Part shown: positions 1 to 7,242 of the stretch, piece by piece
Layout: each line of letters begins with the position of its first letter
Numbering within the stretch: the stretch's first letter is position 1
Assembly: GCA_964552325.1 (NCBI GenBank)
Contig: CAZKHA010000102.1
Coordinates: forward strand, 1 to 12,762
Direction: 5' to 3'
DNA from: CAZKCK01 sp964552325
GTDB taxonomy: Bacteria; Bacteroidota; Bacteroidia; Bacteroidales; TTA-H9
Length of the DNA stretch: 12,762 nt
The notes under the pieces: model-generated
What the model was told of the DNA's origin: nothing
Databases searched by the model: none
Seen by the model: the letters and a program-made list of their open reading frames with translations, nothing else
Position numbers and translations under genes: made by a program

Positions 1-98
1 ATTACTTTAAACTTCTGTGCTACAAAATACAAGATTACAGCCGCAGCAACCCCGAGAGCTCCCAGGGCAATGACCGCAAAAAGGATGGATTCGTTCAC
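1..98 (-). CDS. rnfB: Electron transport complex subunit RnfB, N-terminal fragment (cut by window edge)
   Basis: Only the first 32 codons are present. They read VNESILFAVIALGALGVAAA followed by VILYFVAQKFKV: one hydrophobic helix, then a short basic stretch. This is the membrane anchor that starts RnfB in Bacteroidota; the Fe-S domains would lie beyond position 1. RnfB is the ferredoxin-like subunit of the Rnf complex, which couples electron flow between ferredoxin and NAD to ion pumping at the cytoplasmic membrane. I chose the GTG at 96-98 because an in-frame TAA lies nine codons upstream with no ATG between. The upstream neighbour on the same strand is rseC, an order usual for rseC-rnfBCDGEA clusters in this phylum, which supports the call. 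The assignment rests on a short helix plus context. Confidence 0.75.
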   Translation of the reverse strand, partial: MNESILFAVIALGALGVAAAVILYFVAQKFKV

Positions 99-145
99 GG
101 TGTATGAATTAGTTGACTTTGGTTACTTGAAATCGATTTTCACGG

Positions 146-176
146 CAAATGTATAAAACCTGCCTGAAAACATCCA
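146..176 (-). promoter_or_regulatory. Probable Bacteroidota-type promoter for rnfB
   Basis: The minus strand reads TACATTTG at 153-146, which fits the Bacteroidota -7 consensus TAnnTTTG. At the expected 20-nt spacing the -33 triplet is TGG (174-176), one base from TTG. Transcription would start near 139-141 and give a leader of roughly 40 nt before the GTG of rnfB. This suggests that rnfB has its own promoter besides any read-through from rseC. Confidence 0.45.
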
Positions 177-388
177 CATACGCCCAAGAAGTTTTTTGTT
201 GTTGATAAAATATTGATATCCATATATTTACTACACAATAAGTACAATTTATGACCCTTAGTCAAAACAAAAAAATATTATAACATATTGATTTATTGTT
301 ACTTACAAAATCATATGTAGAACTAATCTAAATTACACAAAATCAATATATACATACTTACATGCAATATAAGTAAATTGCTATATAC
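177..388. other. AT-rich intergenic stretch between rseC and rnfB
   Basis: The gap between the two genes totals about 290 bases. This part is strongly AT-rich, especially 200-388, with no open frame of note on either strand. I see no hairpin with a T-run that would be a convincing terminator after rseC. AT-richness and the rnfB promoter next to it are the only supportable content. Confidence 0.4.
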
Positions 389-805
389 TTAAACTTTTAC
401 AATGCGAAAGCCAAACTGACTTTTTAGATTTGCTTTGAAAAGACTCAGTATCAAATAATAGGGAAGAAGGCTGAGAATTGCTGAAAAACCAGCCCATAAT
501 TCACTCCCCGTGGTTTCGAAAACGATAATTAAAACCGAAAGAAAAACAGCAAAAGGCAACACATATCCCCACATCACTGCTTTGAGGGCCATGCTTCGCT
601 GCAAGAGAACCTCAACATGATCACCCACTGCAAAGCCATCTGCCTGTGCTGAAGCCACTTCAACCACTTTCTCGGTGCTTTCTGACATTGAGCACGCGCC
701 CTTGGCATGGCAGGCTGCACATGCTGATTGAGAAACTATGCTGACAAATACAGATCCTTCACCCGTTTTTTGAACTATGCCCAAATGTGATATTGAATCG
801 CCCAT
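389..805 (-). CDS. rseC: RseC/MucC family protein (SoxR-reducing system type)
   Basis: The product is 138 aa, usual for the family. Residues 1-75 form a soluble domain with a cysteine cluster of the form C-x2-C-x5-C (C29, C32, C38; context SACAACHAKGAC), typical of RseC. Two membrane helices follow, roughly residues 78-97 (WGYVLPFAVFLSVLIIVFE) and 103-124, and then a short basic tail. In Enterobacteria RseC acts with the Rsx/Rnf complex to keep SoxR reduced and also modulates sigma-E signalling; in Bacteroidota it is found directly before rnfB, as here. No soxR is visible, so the physiological target is unknown. The frame can be extended to a TTG at 820, but that TTG is the last three bases of a TAATTTTG promoter box, so I chose the ATG at 803-805. 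Stop is TAA. Confidence 0.85.
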   Translation of the reverse strand: MGDSISHLGIVQKTGEGSVFVSIVSQSACAACHAKGACSMSESTEKVVEVASAQADGFAVGDHVEVLLQRSMALKAVMWGYVLPFAVFLSVLIIVFETTGSELWAGFSAILSLLPYYLILSLFKANLKSQFGFRIVKV

Positions 806-817
806 ATTTTTTTCTTG

Positions 818-825
818 CAAAATTA
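818..825 (-). promoter_or_regulatory. Probable -7 promoter box of rseC
   Basis: The minus strand reads TAATTTTG, matching TAnnTTTG, and ends 12 bases before the ATG at 805. No TTG lies at the ideal 20-nt distance upstream, so the -33 part is weak. If it is used, transcription starts about 5-8 bases before the ATG, making a nearly leaderless mRNA. Confidence 0.4.
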
Positions 826-937
826 GCTTGAAAATCCCAACTTTGACCCTTGAAAACCTAAGCAGGCTATAAATACGAGCTTTTTATGTCTTTCAACAAT
901 GTATCTAATTGAAATTCACCAATAATCATCTAAAATT

Positions 938-1444
938 ATGGATAAAAACAGAGCTATTGAAATCTTAAAACAAGCCATACTTCTTGAACGGCGTGGCAAA
1001 GCATTTTATGCCCAAGCAGCAGAAGCAACTAAAAGTCAGGCCGCTAAGCAAATTTTTACAATGATGTCAGAGGAAGAGGATGAGCATATAAAATTTCTCT
1101 CAACCCAATATGCCCACTTCATCAAGCATGAAGAGTTTTTAACACCAGCTACGCATACGCATGACCCTAACGAGGAAGTTGCCATGAAAGTGCTTACTGA
1201 AGAGTTTAAGAAACAGGTTAATGCTGCTAGTTATGAAGCCGCAGCAATTTCGGCGGCAATGGACTTTGAAATGCGTGCCGTAAAGGTTTATGCTGACCGT
1301 GCAGCAGAATCTACGGATCCTAAAGAAAAAGAGCTTTACACCATGTTGGCCGAATGGGAAAAAGGCCATCAAGAACTTTTGAAAAACCTGGATGACGAGC
1401 TAAAAGAAGATATTTGGAATGATAATGGCTTTTGGCCTTACTAA
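938..1444 (+). CDS. Rubrerythrin-like diiron protein (ferritin-like fold, no rubredoxin domain)
   Basis: The product is 168 aa and forms a four-helix ferritin-like domain. Iron ligands expected in rubrerythrins are visible: E17 in helix 1, E47-x2-H50 (SEEEDEH) in helix 2, E111 in helix 3, and E141-x2-H144 (EWEKGH) in helix 4. The C-terminal rubredoxin module (paired CxxC) of classical rubrerythrins is absent; the protein ends in NDNGFWPY after an acidic tail. Such short rubrerythrins are usually linked to peroxide reduction or iron handling in anaerobes and microaerophiles; electron donor and substrate cannot be told from the sequence. The gene stands alone on the plus strand, diverges from rseC and ends at its own terminator. 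Its start ATG is preceded by AT-rich DNA with no Shine-Dalgarno site and no clear TAnnTTTG box. Confidence 0.87.
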   Translation: MDKNRAIEILKQAILLERRGKAFYAQAAEATKSQAAKQIFTMMSEEEDEHIKFLSTQYAHFIKHEEFLTPATHTHDPNEEVAMKVLTEEFKKQVNAASYEAAAISAAMDFEMRAVKVYADRAAESTDPKEKELYTMLAEWEKGHQELLKNLDDELKEDIWNDNGFWPY

Positions 1445-1464
1445 CGCATTCTATTCTTCAATAG

Positions 1465-1494
1465 AGCCGAAATCGTAGGGTTTCGGCTTTTTTT
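1465..1494 (+). terminator. Intrinsic terminator after the rubrerythrin gene
   Basis: AGCCGAAA (1465-1472) and TTTCGGCT (1481-1488) form a perfect 8-bp stem with an 8-base loop. It is followed directly by an unbroken T-run (1488-1494), 21 bases after the stop codon. On the opposite strand the hairpin has no trailing T-run, so it mainly serves the plus-strand gene. Confidence 0.9.
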
Positions 1495-1511
1495 ATGTTC
1501 CTTTGTTTGAA

Positions 1512-1982
1512 TTACATTCGCAAGGTTGCAACCAATCGTTTAGGGTTCAAGATTAGCTCCAGGGCTTGGTTAATATCCTTCACGGCCACATCAGCTGCCA
1601 TAATAGCCTCAATAGCAGCACCTTCATAACCCATTACCACGATTCCAAGTGCTGCTTTCTTAAGCATTAACTTATCGTTTCTTCCATTCCCTAAGGCTAT
1701 GCTGCTATCTGACCCGAGGTTTTTTAAATAGTCGGCCTTTAACAAATCCTGGTTGTTGGGGCCAATGATCACAATTTCGCAATTGATATTTGACAATTGT
1801 TGGCATACCGTACCATGGGTGTCGGCAGTAACAACATGTATGGTTGCATGCTGTGCCAACTGGTTTAGTTTTTCCTCTATACCAGGTAGCAGCATACCAT
1901 CAAGGCCTAGTGTTCCGTTAAAATCGAACACAATATGCTGTATGTGTAAACTTTTAAACCCAGGAATCGTGAATTGAATCAT
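1512..1982 (-). CDS. HAD-superfamily protein, 'soluble P-type ATPase' type
   Basis: The product is 156 aa. HAD motif I is DFNGTL with the nucleophile D20. Motif II is VVTADT (T52), a lysine lies near K82-K87, and motif IV is ALGNGRND (98-103). The residue two after the nucleophile is Asn where ordinary HAD phosphatases have Asp. This, together with the small size without a cap domain, resembles the catalytic core of P-type ATPases and the family named soluble P-type ATPase (COG4087). Such proteins probably bind phosphate esters, but their substrates are not established. The start was set at the ATG 1980-1982 because the sequence from MIQFTIPGF matches how family members begin; an upstream in-frame TTG at 2018 is unconvincing. 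The gene follows the T9SS gene by about 195 bases. No TAnnTTTG box was found before it. Stop is TAA. Confidence 0.85.
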   Translation of the reverse strand: MIQFTIPGFKSLHIQHIVFDFNGTLGLDGMLLPGIEEKLNQLAQHATIHVVTADTHGTVCQQLSNINCEIVIIGPNNQDLLKADYLKNLGSDSSIALGNGRNDKLMLKKAALGIVVMGYEGAAIEAIMAADVAVKDINQALELILNPKRLVATLRM

Positions 1983-2056
1983 GCGAGGTATATTGGTTGA
2001 TATACAACACGCACTCAACTTAATTGTTGACTTGATTATGAAATTTGATTTTTGAG

Positions 2057-2091
2057 GGCGAAAGGTGAAGGGTGAAAGATGAAAGGTTTAA
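2057..2091 (+). repeat. Tandem heptamer repeat, GGTGAAn type
   Basis: Five consecutive 7-base units are readable: GGCGAAA, GGTGAAG, GGTGAAA, GATGAAA, GGTTTAA. The same unit type, on the opposite strand, recurs at 12622-12663. The tract lies between the HAD and T9SS genes and is not coding. Confidence 0.7.
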
Positions 2092-2114
2092 AGACAAATG
2101 GGTTAAATTTAAGT

Positions 2115-2158
2115 GCTGTGCAAATTATTGTTTGAAGTGTGAATAGCTATAGCACAGC
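2115..2158. repeat. Inverted repeat downstream of the T9SS gene
   Basis: GCTGTGC (2115-2121) and GCACAGC (2152-2158) can pair over 7 bp with a 30-base loop, about 20 bases past the T9SS stop. No T-run follows on the minus strand, so it is at best a weak terminator or an RNA 3'-end structure. Confidence 0.35.
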
Positions 2159-2177
2159 TTGAGTTTATAATCTTACA

Positions 2178-3656
2178 TTAATTCTTAATGAATTTGGTGC
2201 GTAAGACCATTGTGGCGTTTACGCATTGGATAATATACAATCCAGGATTAAATTCGGTTACATTTAGTGTACCTGCCTTTCCGTGAATAGATTTCGCAAC
2301 CAATTCTTTTCCATTCAAATCATAAACGCTTACTAACCATTCGCCTTCGGTGTCCAGTTGAATCCTAAGCTGATTAATGCATGGATTAGGAAATAAGGTC
2401 ATTTGATTGGAAGTGCCTGCAATATCATCTAACCCAAGAATCACTTCATTGCCATAAATAAAACCATTTTTAATGAAAAACTCTATGTAAGAACCGTTTC
2501 CGTCTGCATATTGCCACCCCGGGCCAAATTTGAAATAATAGCGGTAAAACAACCCAAGGCCACAAACATAAGTGGTTTTGTCATCTGCTGGTGGGCCATT
2601 GGTATCCATCTCTCCCCAACAATTTTCCTGCGGACAGTACATTAAATAACCCGGTTCATTGGCATATGCCCAAAGCTTTATGCCCCCAAAATCTTTATTA
2701 TATACGGTATTGTAATTCAATTCAAAATCATGCGCCAAGCTATCGAACGGAGCTCTATGAACAACTTGGAACATACTGTACGACAATGTGATAGTATCGC
2801 GAACCAACAGTGGTGATGTATTGGAAAAACGCTCACGCGCTGTTAGGTAAACCATATGAGTATCTGTTACAGTACGCGATAAATAGGTATATTTAGAATG
2901 CCTCCTTGAATTATCGAGTACAGTTCCTTGGTAGGATGAATAGCTCCAATCACAAATTTGTATCACATCCCCTACCTGGTGATCATATAGTTTTTCACCA
3001 TTTATTACATACAGCCCTATATCTGGATTCGTTTGACCAAGGAGCGTTAGTGGTTGCAAAACAACTGGAAAAGAATCAATCCGGAAAAAATCAAGCAGTC
3101 CAAGCATTTTTCCAATGGTAATTGGCTTTTGATCAATGTTTGAGCCCGTTGGCTGTCCATTCGCATCGTAGTGTAGAATTTTGAAATGTTTTAGCGAATC
3201 AGTAAATCCTAACACCGAGGATGAGGTTTTACCGAGGTAAACCAACTTAAAGGATTGATCGGCATACGACTGCACTATGGTAGTATCGGTTTCGGTTGCC
3301 AAAAAATCGAAATTCAGCGTATCGCCCAGGTTGGTAATAAACTTATAAACCATTGGACTTGAATGTCTTATTGAACCTCCAATCCATATTGGCATATTCT
3401 GAAGGTAACCTTCCTCAGGTCCCCAAAAATAGCAGTCTTGTCCATTTACCAAAGAATCACTGATATGGGTATAGGTATAATAAACAGAATCGAATCCTTG
3501 CCCAACAACAGAATCGAAGGCCATGCTATACGAACGGCTGGCGTTTTCCGGCTCCGTAAAAACCTTAACGCTTGAAGCATTAAACAGCTTATAATCTTGC
3601 GCATAAATAGCTTTACAAGAAAACAAAACCATTAAAACAAGGTAAATTTTTCGCAT
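2178..3656 (-). CDS. Secreted protein with T9SS type A C-terminal sorting domain, function unknown
   Basis: The product is 492 aa. A signal peptide is visible at residues 1-20 (MRKIYLVLMVLFSCKAIYAQ), with likely cleavage near the AQ; the FSC inside it is lipobox-like but the context fits signal peptidase I better. The middle, about 390 residues, is rich in aromatic residues, Ser, Thr and Asp, with no catalytic motif I recognise. The last ~78 residues form a typical T9SS type A domain: LFPNP near 421-425, then VYDLNGKEL, then a closing FNPGLYII followed by a basic end (KFIKN). Cargo of this class crosses the outer membrane through the PorT/SprA-type translocon and is released or attached to the surface. 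A perfect promoter precedes it (3672-3702). ATGs at 3654-3656 and 3660-3662 are both possible; I chose the one giving a short basic n-region. A TTG at 3674 belongs to the -7 box. Confidence 0.85.
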   Translation of the reverse strand: MRKIYLVLMVLFSCKAIYAQDYKLFNASSVKVFTEPENASRSYSMAFDSVVGQGFDSVYYTYTHISDSLVNGQDCYFWGPEEGYLQNMPIWIGGSIRHSSPMVYKFITNLGDTLNFDFLATETDTTIVQSYADQSFKLVYLGKTSSSVLGFTDSLKHFKILHYDANGQPTGSNIDQKPITIGKMLGLLDFFRIDSFPVVLQPLTLLGQTNPDIGLYVINGEKLYDHQVGDVIQICDWSYSSYQGTVLDNSRRHSKYTYLSRTVTDTHMVYLTARERFSNTSPLLVRDTITLSYSMFQVVHRAPFDSLAHDFELNYNTVYNKDFGGIKLWAYANEPGYLMYCPQENCWGEMDTNGPPADDKTTYVCGLGLFYRYYFKFGPGWQYADGNGSYIEFFIKNGFIYGNEVILGLDDIAGTSNQMTLFPNPCINQLRIQLDTEGEWLVSVYDLNGKELVAKSIHGKAGTLNVTEFNPGLYIIQCVNATMVLRTKFIKN

Positions 3657-3671
3657 CTCCATTTTTTTCTT

Positions 3672-3702
3672 CAAAATTACAGGAAATGCTAAAGAAAATC
3701 AA
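3672..3702 (-). promoter_or_regulatory. Bacteroidota-type promoter of the T9SS gene
   Basis: On the minus strand TTG (3702-3700) is followed by exactly 20 bases and then TAATTTTG (3679-3672), a full match to the -33 TTG / -7 TAnnTTTG consensus. Predicted transcription start is about 3665-3667, only some 4-10 bases before the candidate ATGs, so the mRNA would be nearly leaderless. Confidence 0.6.
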
Positions 3703-3716
3703 GGTAAAAAAAAGAA

Positions 3717-4226
3717 TTACCTACACAGCCTATTAATAAGATTCGAATGTTGTGGAAATAAAGAAACTAGCTCTATAGCCGTGGCAAGTTCAAAATCGTG
3801 GTACTCAAAAGCTGGAACAACCGTACATCCAATTAAAGCATAGGCAGTTGAAATACTGGGCTCAGCAGCAAACCAAGTGCCATGCGGAATTACTATTTGA
3901 AAATGCTCTCCTTTAGATAAGTCTTTCCCCAGGTGATGCAAGACGTAGGTCCCATCAGGGCTTATTAAATGAACAGCAAGGCTCTCGCCTTCAAAAAAAT
4001 GCCAGATTTCATCGGATTTCAAGCGATGGAAGGCAGAAAAATCACCTGGCCCCAACAAATAATAAATTGATGAATATAATTGCCTAGATCCAAGGTATCG
4101 GTTGGGTAAAGCCGCAGCTGGAAGTTGTTCAGCACAATAATGCACTCGCTTAAAATAGCCACCTTCGGGATGTGGTTCCAAATGCAAGCCATCTATTAAC
4201 TCAGCCAACCGCTGCTGTAGATCCAT
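3717..4226 (-). CDS. Cupin family protein, DUF985 (cupin_5)
   Basis: The product is 169 aa. Family hallmarks are in order: EPHPEGGYF (17-25), a cupin core with H67 and EIWHFFEG (73-80), VIPHGTWFA (112-120), and a C-terminal CTVVPAFEYHDFEL (134-147). The fold is a single-domain beta barrel. Members probably bind a small molecule, possibly with metal held by the His/Glu set; the biochemical role is not established for bacterial members. The frame is open up to an ATG at 4269-4271, one base after the stop of the upstream barrel gene, which would add 15 residues. I prefer the ATG at 4224-4226 because family homology begins right after it and the upstream ATG lies inside a possible -7 box (TATGTTTG, 4272-4265). 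Co-transcription with the barrel gene is likely. Stop is TAA. Confidence 0.82.
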   Translation of the reverse strand: MDLQQRLAELIDGLHLEPHPEGGYFKRVHYCAEQLPAAALPNRYLGSRQLYSSIYYLLGPGDFSAFHRLKSDEIWHFFEGESLAVHLISPDGTYVLHHLGKDLSKGEHFQIVIPHGTWFAAEPSISTAYALIGCTVVPAFEYHDFELATAIELVSLFPQHSNLINRLCR

Positions 4227-4272
4227 GTTTTTCAAGTTTTTGTAACTTCTACATAATACCCTATCAAACATA

Positions 4273-4995
4273 TCAAAATCCTGTTTCAGCTTGAATTTCT
4301 TCCACTGATTTTGCCCCTTCGTTAAACACCCAAATCAACCTTAACGAAACCAAGTTGTTATATTGATCACGCGTTTTAACATATTGACCATATATATTGT
4401 AGAAATCGCGGGTTCGAAGTTTAAATAATGAATAGCTATAGCGAAGGTTTACTTTTAAATTTTTGTGTAAGCGTATCATTAAATCGGCATTTGCCAACCA
4501 ATCGTCCTTTTTATAGGTTCCAGAATTTAAATATGTTGTTTCTACTTTTTTGCCGTGTTCCTCTTCCGTTATCCCTACCAGACGCGCATACGAAATTCCT
4601 GCTCCCAGCGAAAAAACCTCCTTATCAGTGTATCTAAGGATAAGGGGTACTTCCACATAGTTCATTTTCAATTTGTACTCGCCCGTAAGGATATTTACTT
4701 GGCCGGTAACAGAATCCACTCGTTCATCGTAGTAAATTCGCCCCTGGCTACTGCCTTTTTGCGAAAAAAGGGTTTCGAGCGAAACCGACCATGTTTTTGA
4801 AAAAGGTATGATGGCAGCTAATCCCAGATTCGCCCCATACCTGTGAAAGCCATACACTTCATCGCCATCAACTTGTGCAAAGTTGGACCCCACAATAGCT
4901 GCTCCCTTAATTATTTGCGATTTTGCTGGCAAAACGGCCAAAAACAAAATGACCATGATAAATGTAAACTTGATACGCGTAAAGAATGAATTCAT
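4273..4995 (-). CDS. Outer-membrane beta-barrel protein, PorT-like family
   Basis: The product is 240 aa. A signal peptide occupies about residues 1-26 (hydrophobic core IMVILFLAVLP, cleavage near AKSQ). The mature part alternates polar and hydrophobic residues in short strands, with aromatic girdles such as WSVSLETLFSQKGS, YVEVPLILRY and LKVNLRYSYSLF, as in eight-stranded outer-membrane barrels annotated as porin or PorT family in Bacteroidota. The early KGAAIVGSNFAQVDGDEVYG region is characteristic of that group. PorT/SprT itself is a T9SS component, but this paralogous family is broad, so a direct role in secretion is only possible. It starts 55 bases after tex and runs almost into the cupin gene (one base between stop and the next ATG). 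No TAnnTTTG box was found in the short gap, so transcription from tex is plausible. Stop is TGA. Confidence 0.82.
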   Translation of the reverse strand: MNSFFTRIKFTFIMVILFLAVLPAKSQIIKGAAIVGSNFAQVDGDEVYGFHRYGANLGLAAIIPFSKTWSVSLETLFSQKGSSQGRIYYDERVDSVTGQVNILTGEYKLKMNYVEVPLILRYTDKEVFSLGAGISYARLVGITEEEHGKKVETTYLNSGTYKKDDWLANADLMIRLHKNLKVNLRYSYSLFKLRTRDFYNIYGQYVKTRDQYNNLVSLRLIWVFNEGAKSVEEIQAETGF

Positions 4996-5049
4996 TATCT
5001 ATTAATTAATTGAATTGGTAACGCAGTTAATATATAAATAGTATTCAGG

Positions 5050-7179
5050 TTACGATAGGTCCTTCATGGTAAACGATATCCGTTTACGGGCCACATCAAC
5101 CTCCAAAACCTTAACTGTAACTTTCTGGTTAAGTTTGAGCACCTCGGCCGGATCGGTAATAAACCTGTTCACAATCTGGCTAATATGCACCAATCCATCT
5201 TGGTGAACGCCAACATCGACAAAGGCTCCGAATTTTGCAATGTTGGTAACAATACCCGGCAATACCATGCCGGGCTTTATATCGTTGATGGAATGTACCG
5301 TTTTATCAAATTCAAACAACTCAAACTTGCTTCGGGGATCGCGGCCTGGCTTACTTAACTCAGCCATAATATCTTTAAGCGTTGGAAGGCCAACTGATCC
5401 GCCAACAAAATCATTCAAATTAAGGCATTTCCTCAGTTCTTCGCTGCTCATCAGTTCTTGAACAGAGGTTAAAAGGCTTTTGGCCATGTTATCAACCACA
5501 TGATAGCTTTCGGGGTGTACGGAACTCGTATCCAGCGGATTGCTTGCGCCCGGAATACGAAGAAAACCGGCTGCTTGCTCAAAAGCTTTATCGCCAAAAC
5601 GTGGCACTTTTAGCAGGGCTTGCCGTGAGCTGAACAATCCATTCTTATTGCGGTATTCAACAATATTTTTGGCCAATGAAGGCCCAAGTCCGCTAACATA
5701 CGAAAGCAATTCTTTGCTGGCCGTGTTCACATCTACGCCTACTTGGTTTACGCAACTTACCACCACATCCTCAAGGCTTTGCTGCAGTGCTTTTTGGTCA
5801 ACGTCGTGCTGGTACTGTCCAACGCCAATTGATTTTGGGTCAATTTTAACTAGTTCGGCCAAGGGGTCGATTAGCCTGCGGCCTATTGACACAGCACCCC
5901 TTACGGTTACATCATACTCAGGGAACTCTTCGCGTGCCACTGCCGAGGCAGAATACACCGAAGCACCGTTCTCGTTCACCATCAGGGCGATGATATCTTT
6001 TTCGAAGGGGATATGCTTGATAAATGCCTCTGTTTCGCGACCGGCTGTACCATTACCAACGGCAATAGCATCAATTTTGTAGGCACTTACCAGGCTCCTG
6101 ATTTTAGCTGCACTTTGTTTTACTTCCGATGAAGGAGGATGTGGGTAAATGGTTTCGTTGTGCAGTAGTTTTCCGCTGTTGCTTAAGCATACTATTTTGC
6201 AACCCGTTCGAAAACCGGGGTCAATGGCTAGAACATTTTTACCGCGCAGGGGTGGAGCCATTAGCAACTGCCTTAAATTACTGGCAAAAACATTGATGGC
6301 TTCGCGATCGGCAGCTTCTTTGAGTTCTTGACGCAGCTCGGTCTCCAGCGATGGCTGCAACAAGCGTTTATAGCTATCATACACGGCCACACGAACTTGT
6401 TCAGAGGCTTCATTGCTTCCTTTAACAAAGAAGCGTTCAAGCATTTCAAAGGCATCGATGGCCGATGGTGCTATACTAATTTTTAAGAAACCTTCTTCCT
6501 CACCCCGCAACATAGCTAAAACCCTATGCGAAGGTGCTTTACGAGCTTGCTCTTCCCAATTGAACCATGATTGGTATTTTATGCCATCTTCTTCTTTCCC
6601 CTTAGCCACTTTGGAGGTTATGCTGGCAGAGCGGCGGAACAACCTACGAAGCATATCACGGGAGCGGATGTTTTCGTTCACCCATTCGGCAATTATATCG
6701 CGTGCTCCAGCCAAAGCTTCTTCCACAGAATTGACCCCCTTTTCACCATTTACAAAAGAAGCAGCTTTTGCTTCAACCGCAAAGGCATTCTGTGCCATGA
6801 TAAGCTTGGCCAGCGGTTCCAAACCTTTTTCGATGGCCATGCTGGCACGTGTTTTACGCTTAGGCTTATAGGGTAGATATAAATCTTCGAGCTCTGACAT
6901 TGTAAGGGCAGCCATAAACTGCTGCTGCAACTCGGATGTAAGCTTACCTTGCTCGCTAACGGAGGCTAAAATGGCTTCTTTGCGTTTTTGGAGTTCGCTC
7001 AATTGCTTAAACCGATCACGAATGGCTGCTATTACAACTTCATCGAGGCTGCCTGTGAGCTCTTTACGATAGCGTGCAATAAATGGGATGGTTGCCCCTT
7101 CGTTTAGCAACTTAAGGGTTTGGAAAACCGAGTTTTCACTAACTGTCAGCTCTTTTGCAATAATTCCGGCAAACTCCAT
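5050..7179 (-). CDS. tex: Tex-family S1 RNA-binding protein
   Basis: The product is 709 aa, slightly shorter than the roughly 770-residue enterobacterial form (YhgF) but normal for this phylum. Domains in order: helical Tex N-terminal region (1-~190, including GATIPFIARYRKELTG), YqgF-like RNase H fold (~315-440; IDPGFRTGCK with D320, then GNGTAGRE and NENGASVYSAS), helix-hairpin-helix repeats (~455-560; VDVNTASKELLSYVSGLG and a second copy NGLFSSRQALLKVPRFG), and an S1 domain (~636-706; PGMVLPGIVTNIAKFGAFVD). Tex binds nucleic acid in the cytoplasm and affects transcription and expression of virulence or stress genes in several bacteria; its exact biochemical task is unsettled. A -7 box TATCTTTG lies at 7212-7219. 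The downstream barrel gene follows after 55 bases. Stop is TAA. Confidence 0.96.
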   Translation of the reverse strand: MEFAGIIAKELTVSENSVFQTLKLLNEGATIPFIARYRKELTGSLDEVVIAAIRDRFKQLSELQKRKEAILASVSEQGKLTSELQQQFMAALTMSELEDLYLPYKPKRKTRASMAIEKGLEPLAKLIMAQNAFAVEAKAASFVNGEKGVNSVEEALAGARDIIAEWVNENIRSRDMLRRLFRRSASITSKVAKGKEEDGIKYQSWFNWEEQARKAPSHRVLAMLRGEEEGFLKISIAPSAIDAFEMLERFFVKGSNEASEQVRVAVYDSYKRLLQPSLETELRQELKEAADREAINVFASNLRQLLMAPPLRGKNVLAIDPGFRTGCKIVCLSNSGKLLHNETIYPHPPSSEVKQSAAKIRSLVSAYKIDAIAVGNGTAGRETEAFIKHIPFEKDIIALMVNENGASVYSASAVAREEFPEYDVTVRGAVSIGRRLIDPLAELVKIDPKSIGVGQYQHDVDQKALQQSLEDVVVSCVNQVGVDVNTASKELLSYVSGLGPSLAKNIVEYRNKNGLFSSRQALLKVPRFGDKAFEQAAGFLRIPGASNPLDTSSVHPESYHVVDNMAKSLLTSVQELMSSEELRKCLNLNDFVGGSVGLPTLKDIMAELSKPGRDPRSKFELFEFDKTVHSINDIKPGMVLPGIVTNIAKFGAFVDVGVHQDGLVHISQIVNRFITDPAEVLKLNQKVTVKVLEVDVARKRISFTMKDLS

Positions 7180-7211
7180 AGCTAAAGATATTTTTTAAAA
7201 GATGAATGCTG

Positions 7212-7242
7212 CAAAGATACAGCCTTAAGCCGTAATTGACGA
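7212..7242 (-). promoter_or_regulatory. Probable promoter of tex
   Basis: The minus strand carries TATCTTTG (7219-7212), a match to TAnnTTTG. With 20-nt spacing the -33 triplet is TCG (7242-7240), one base off TTG. The predicted leader before the ATG at 7179 is about 25-28 nt. Confidence 0.5.

Noticed and set aside
806..820. TTG start extending rseC by five residues
   Set aside because: The TTG is the 3' end of the TAATTTTG promoter box, so it would precede the transcript start.
1983..2018. TTG start extending the HAD protein by 12 residues
   Set aside because: The extra residues do not fit the family start; an ATG directly before the conserved MIQFTIPGF region is available.
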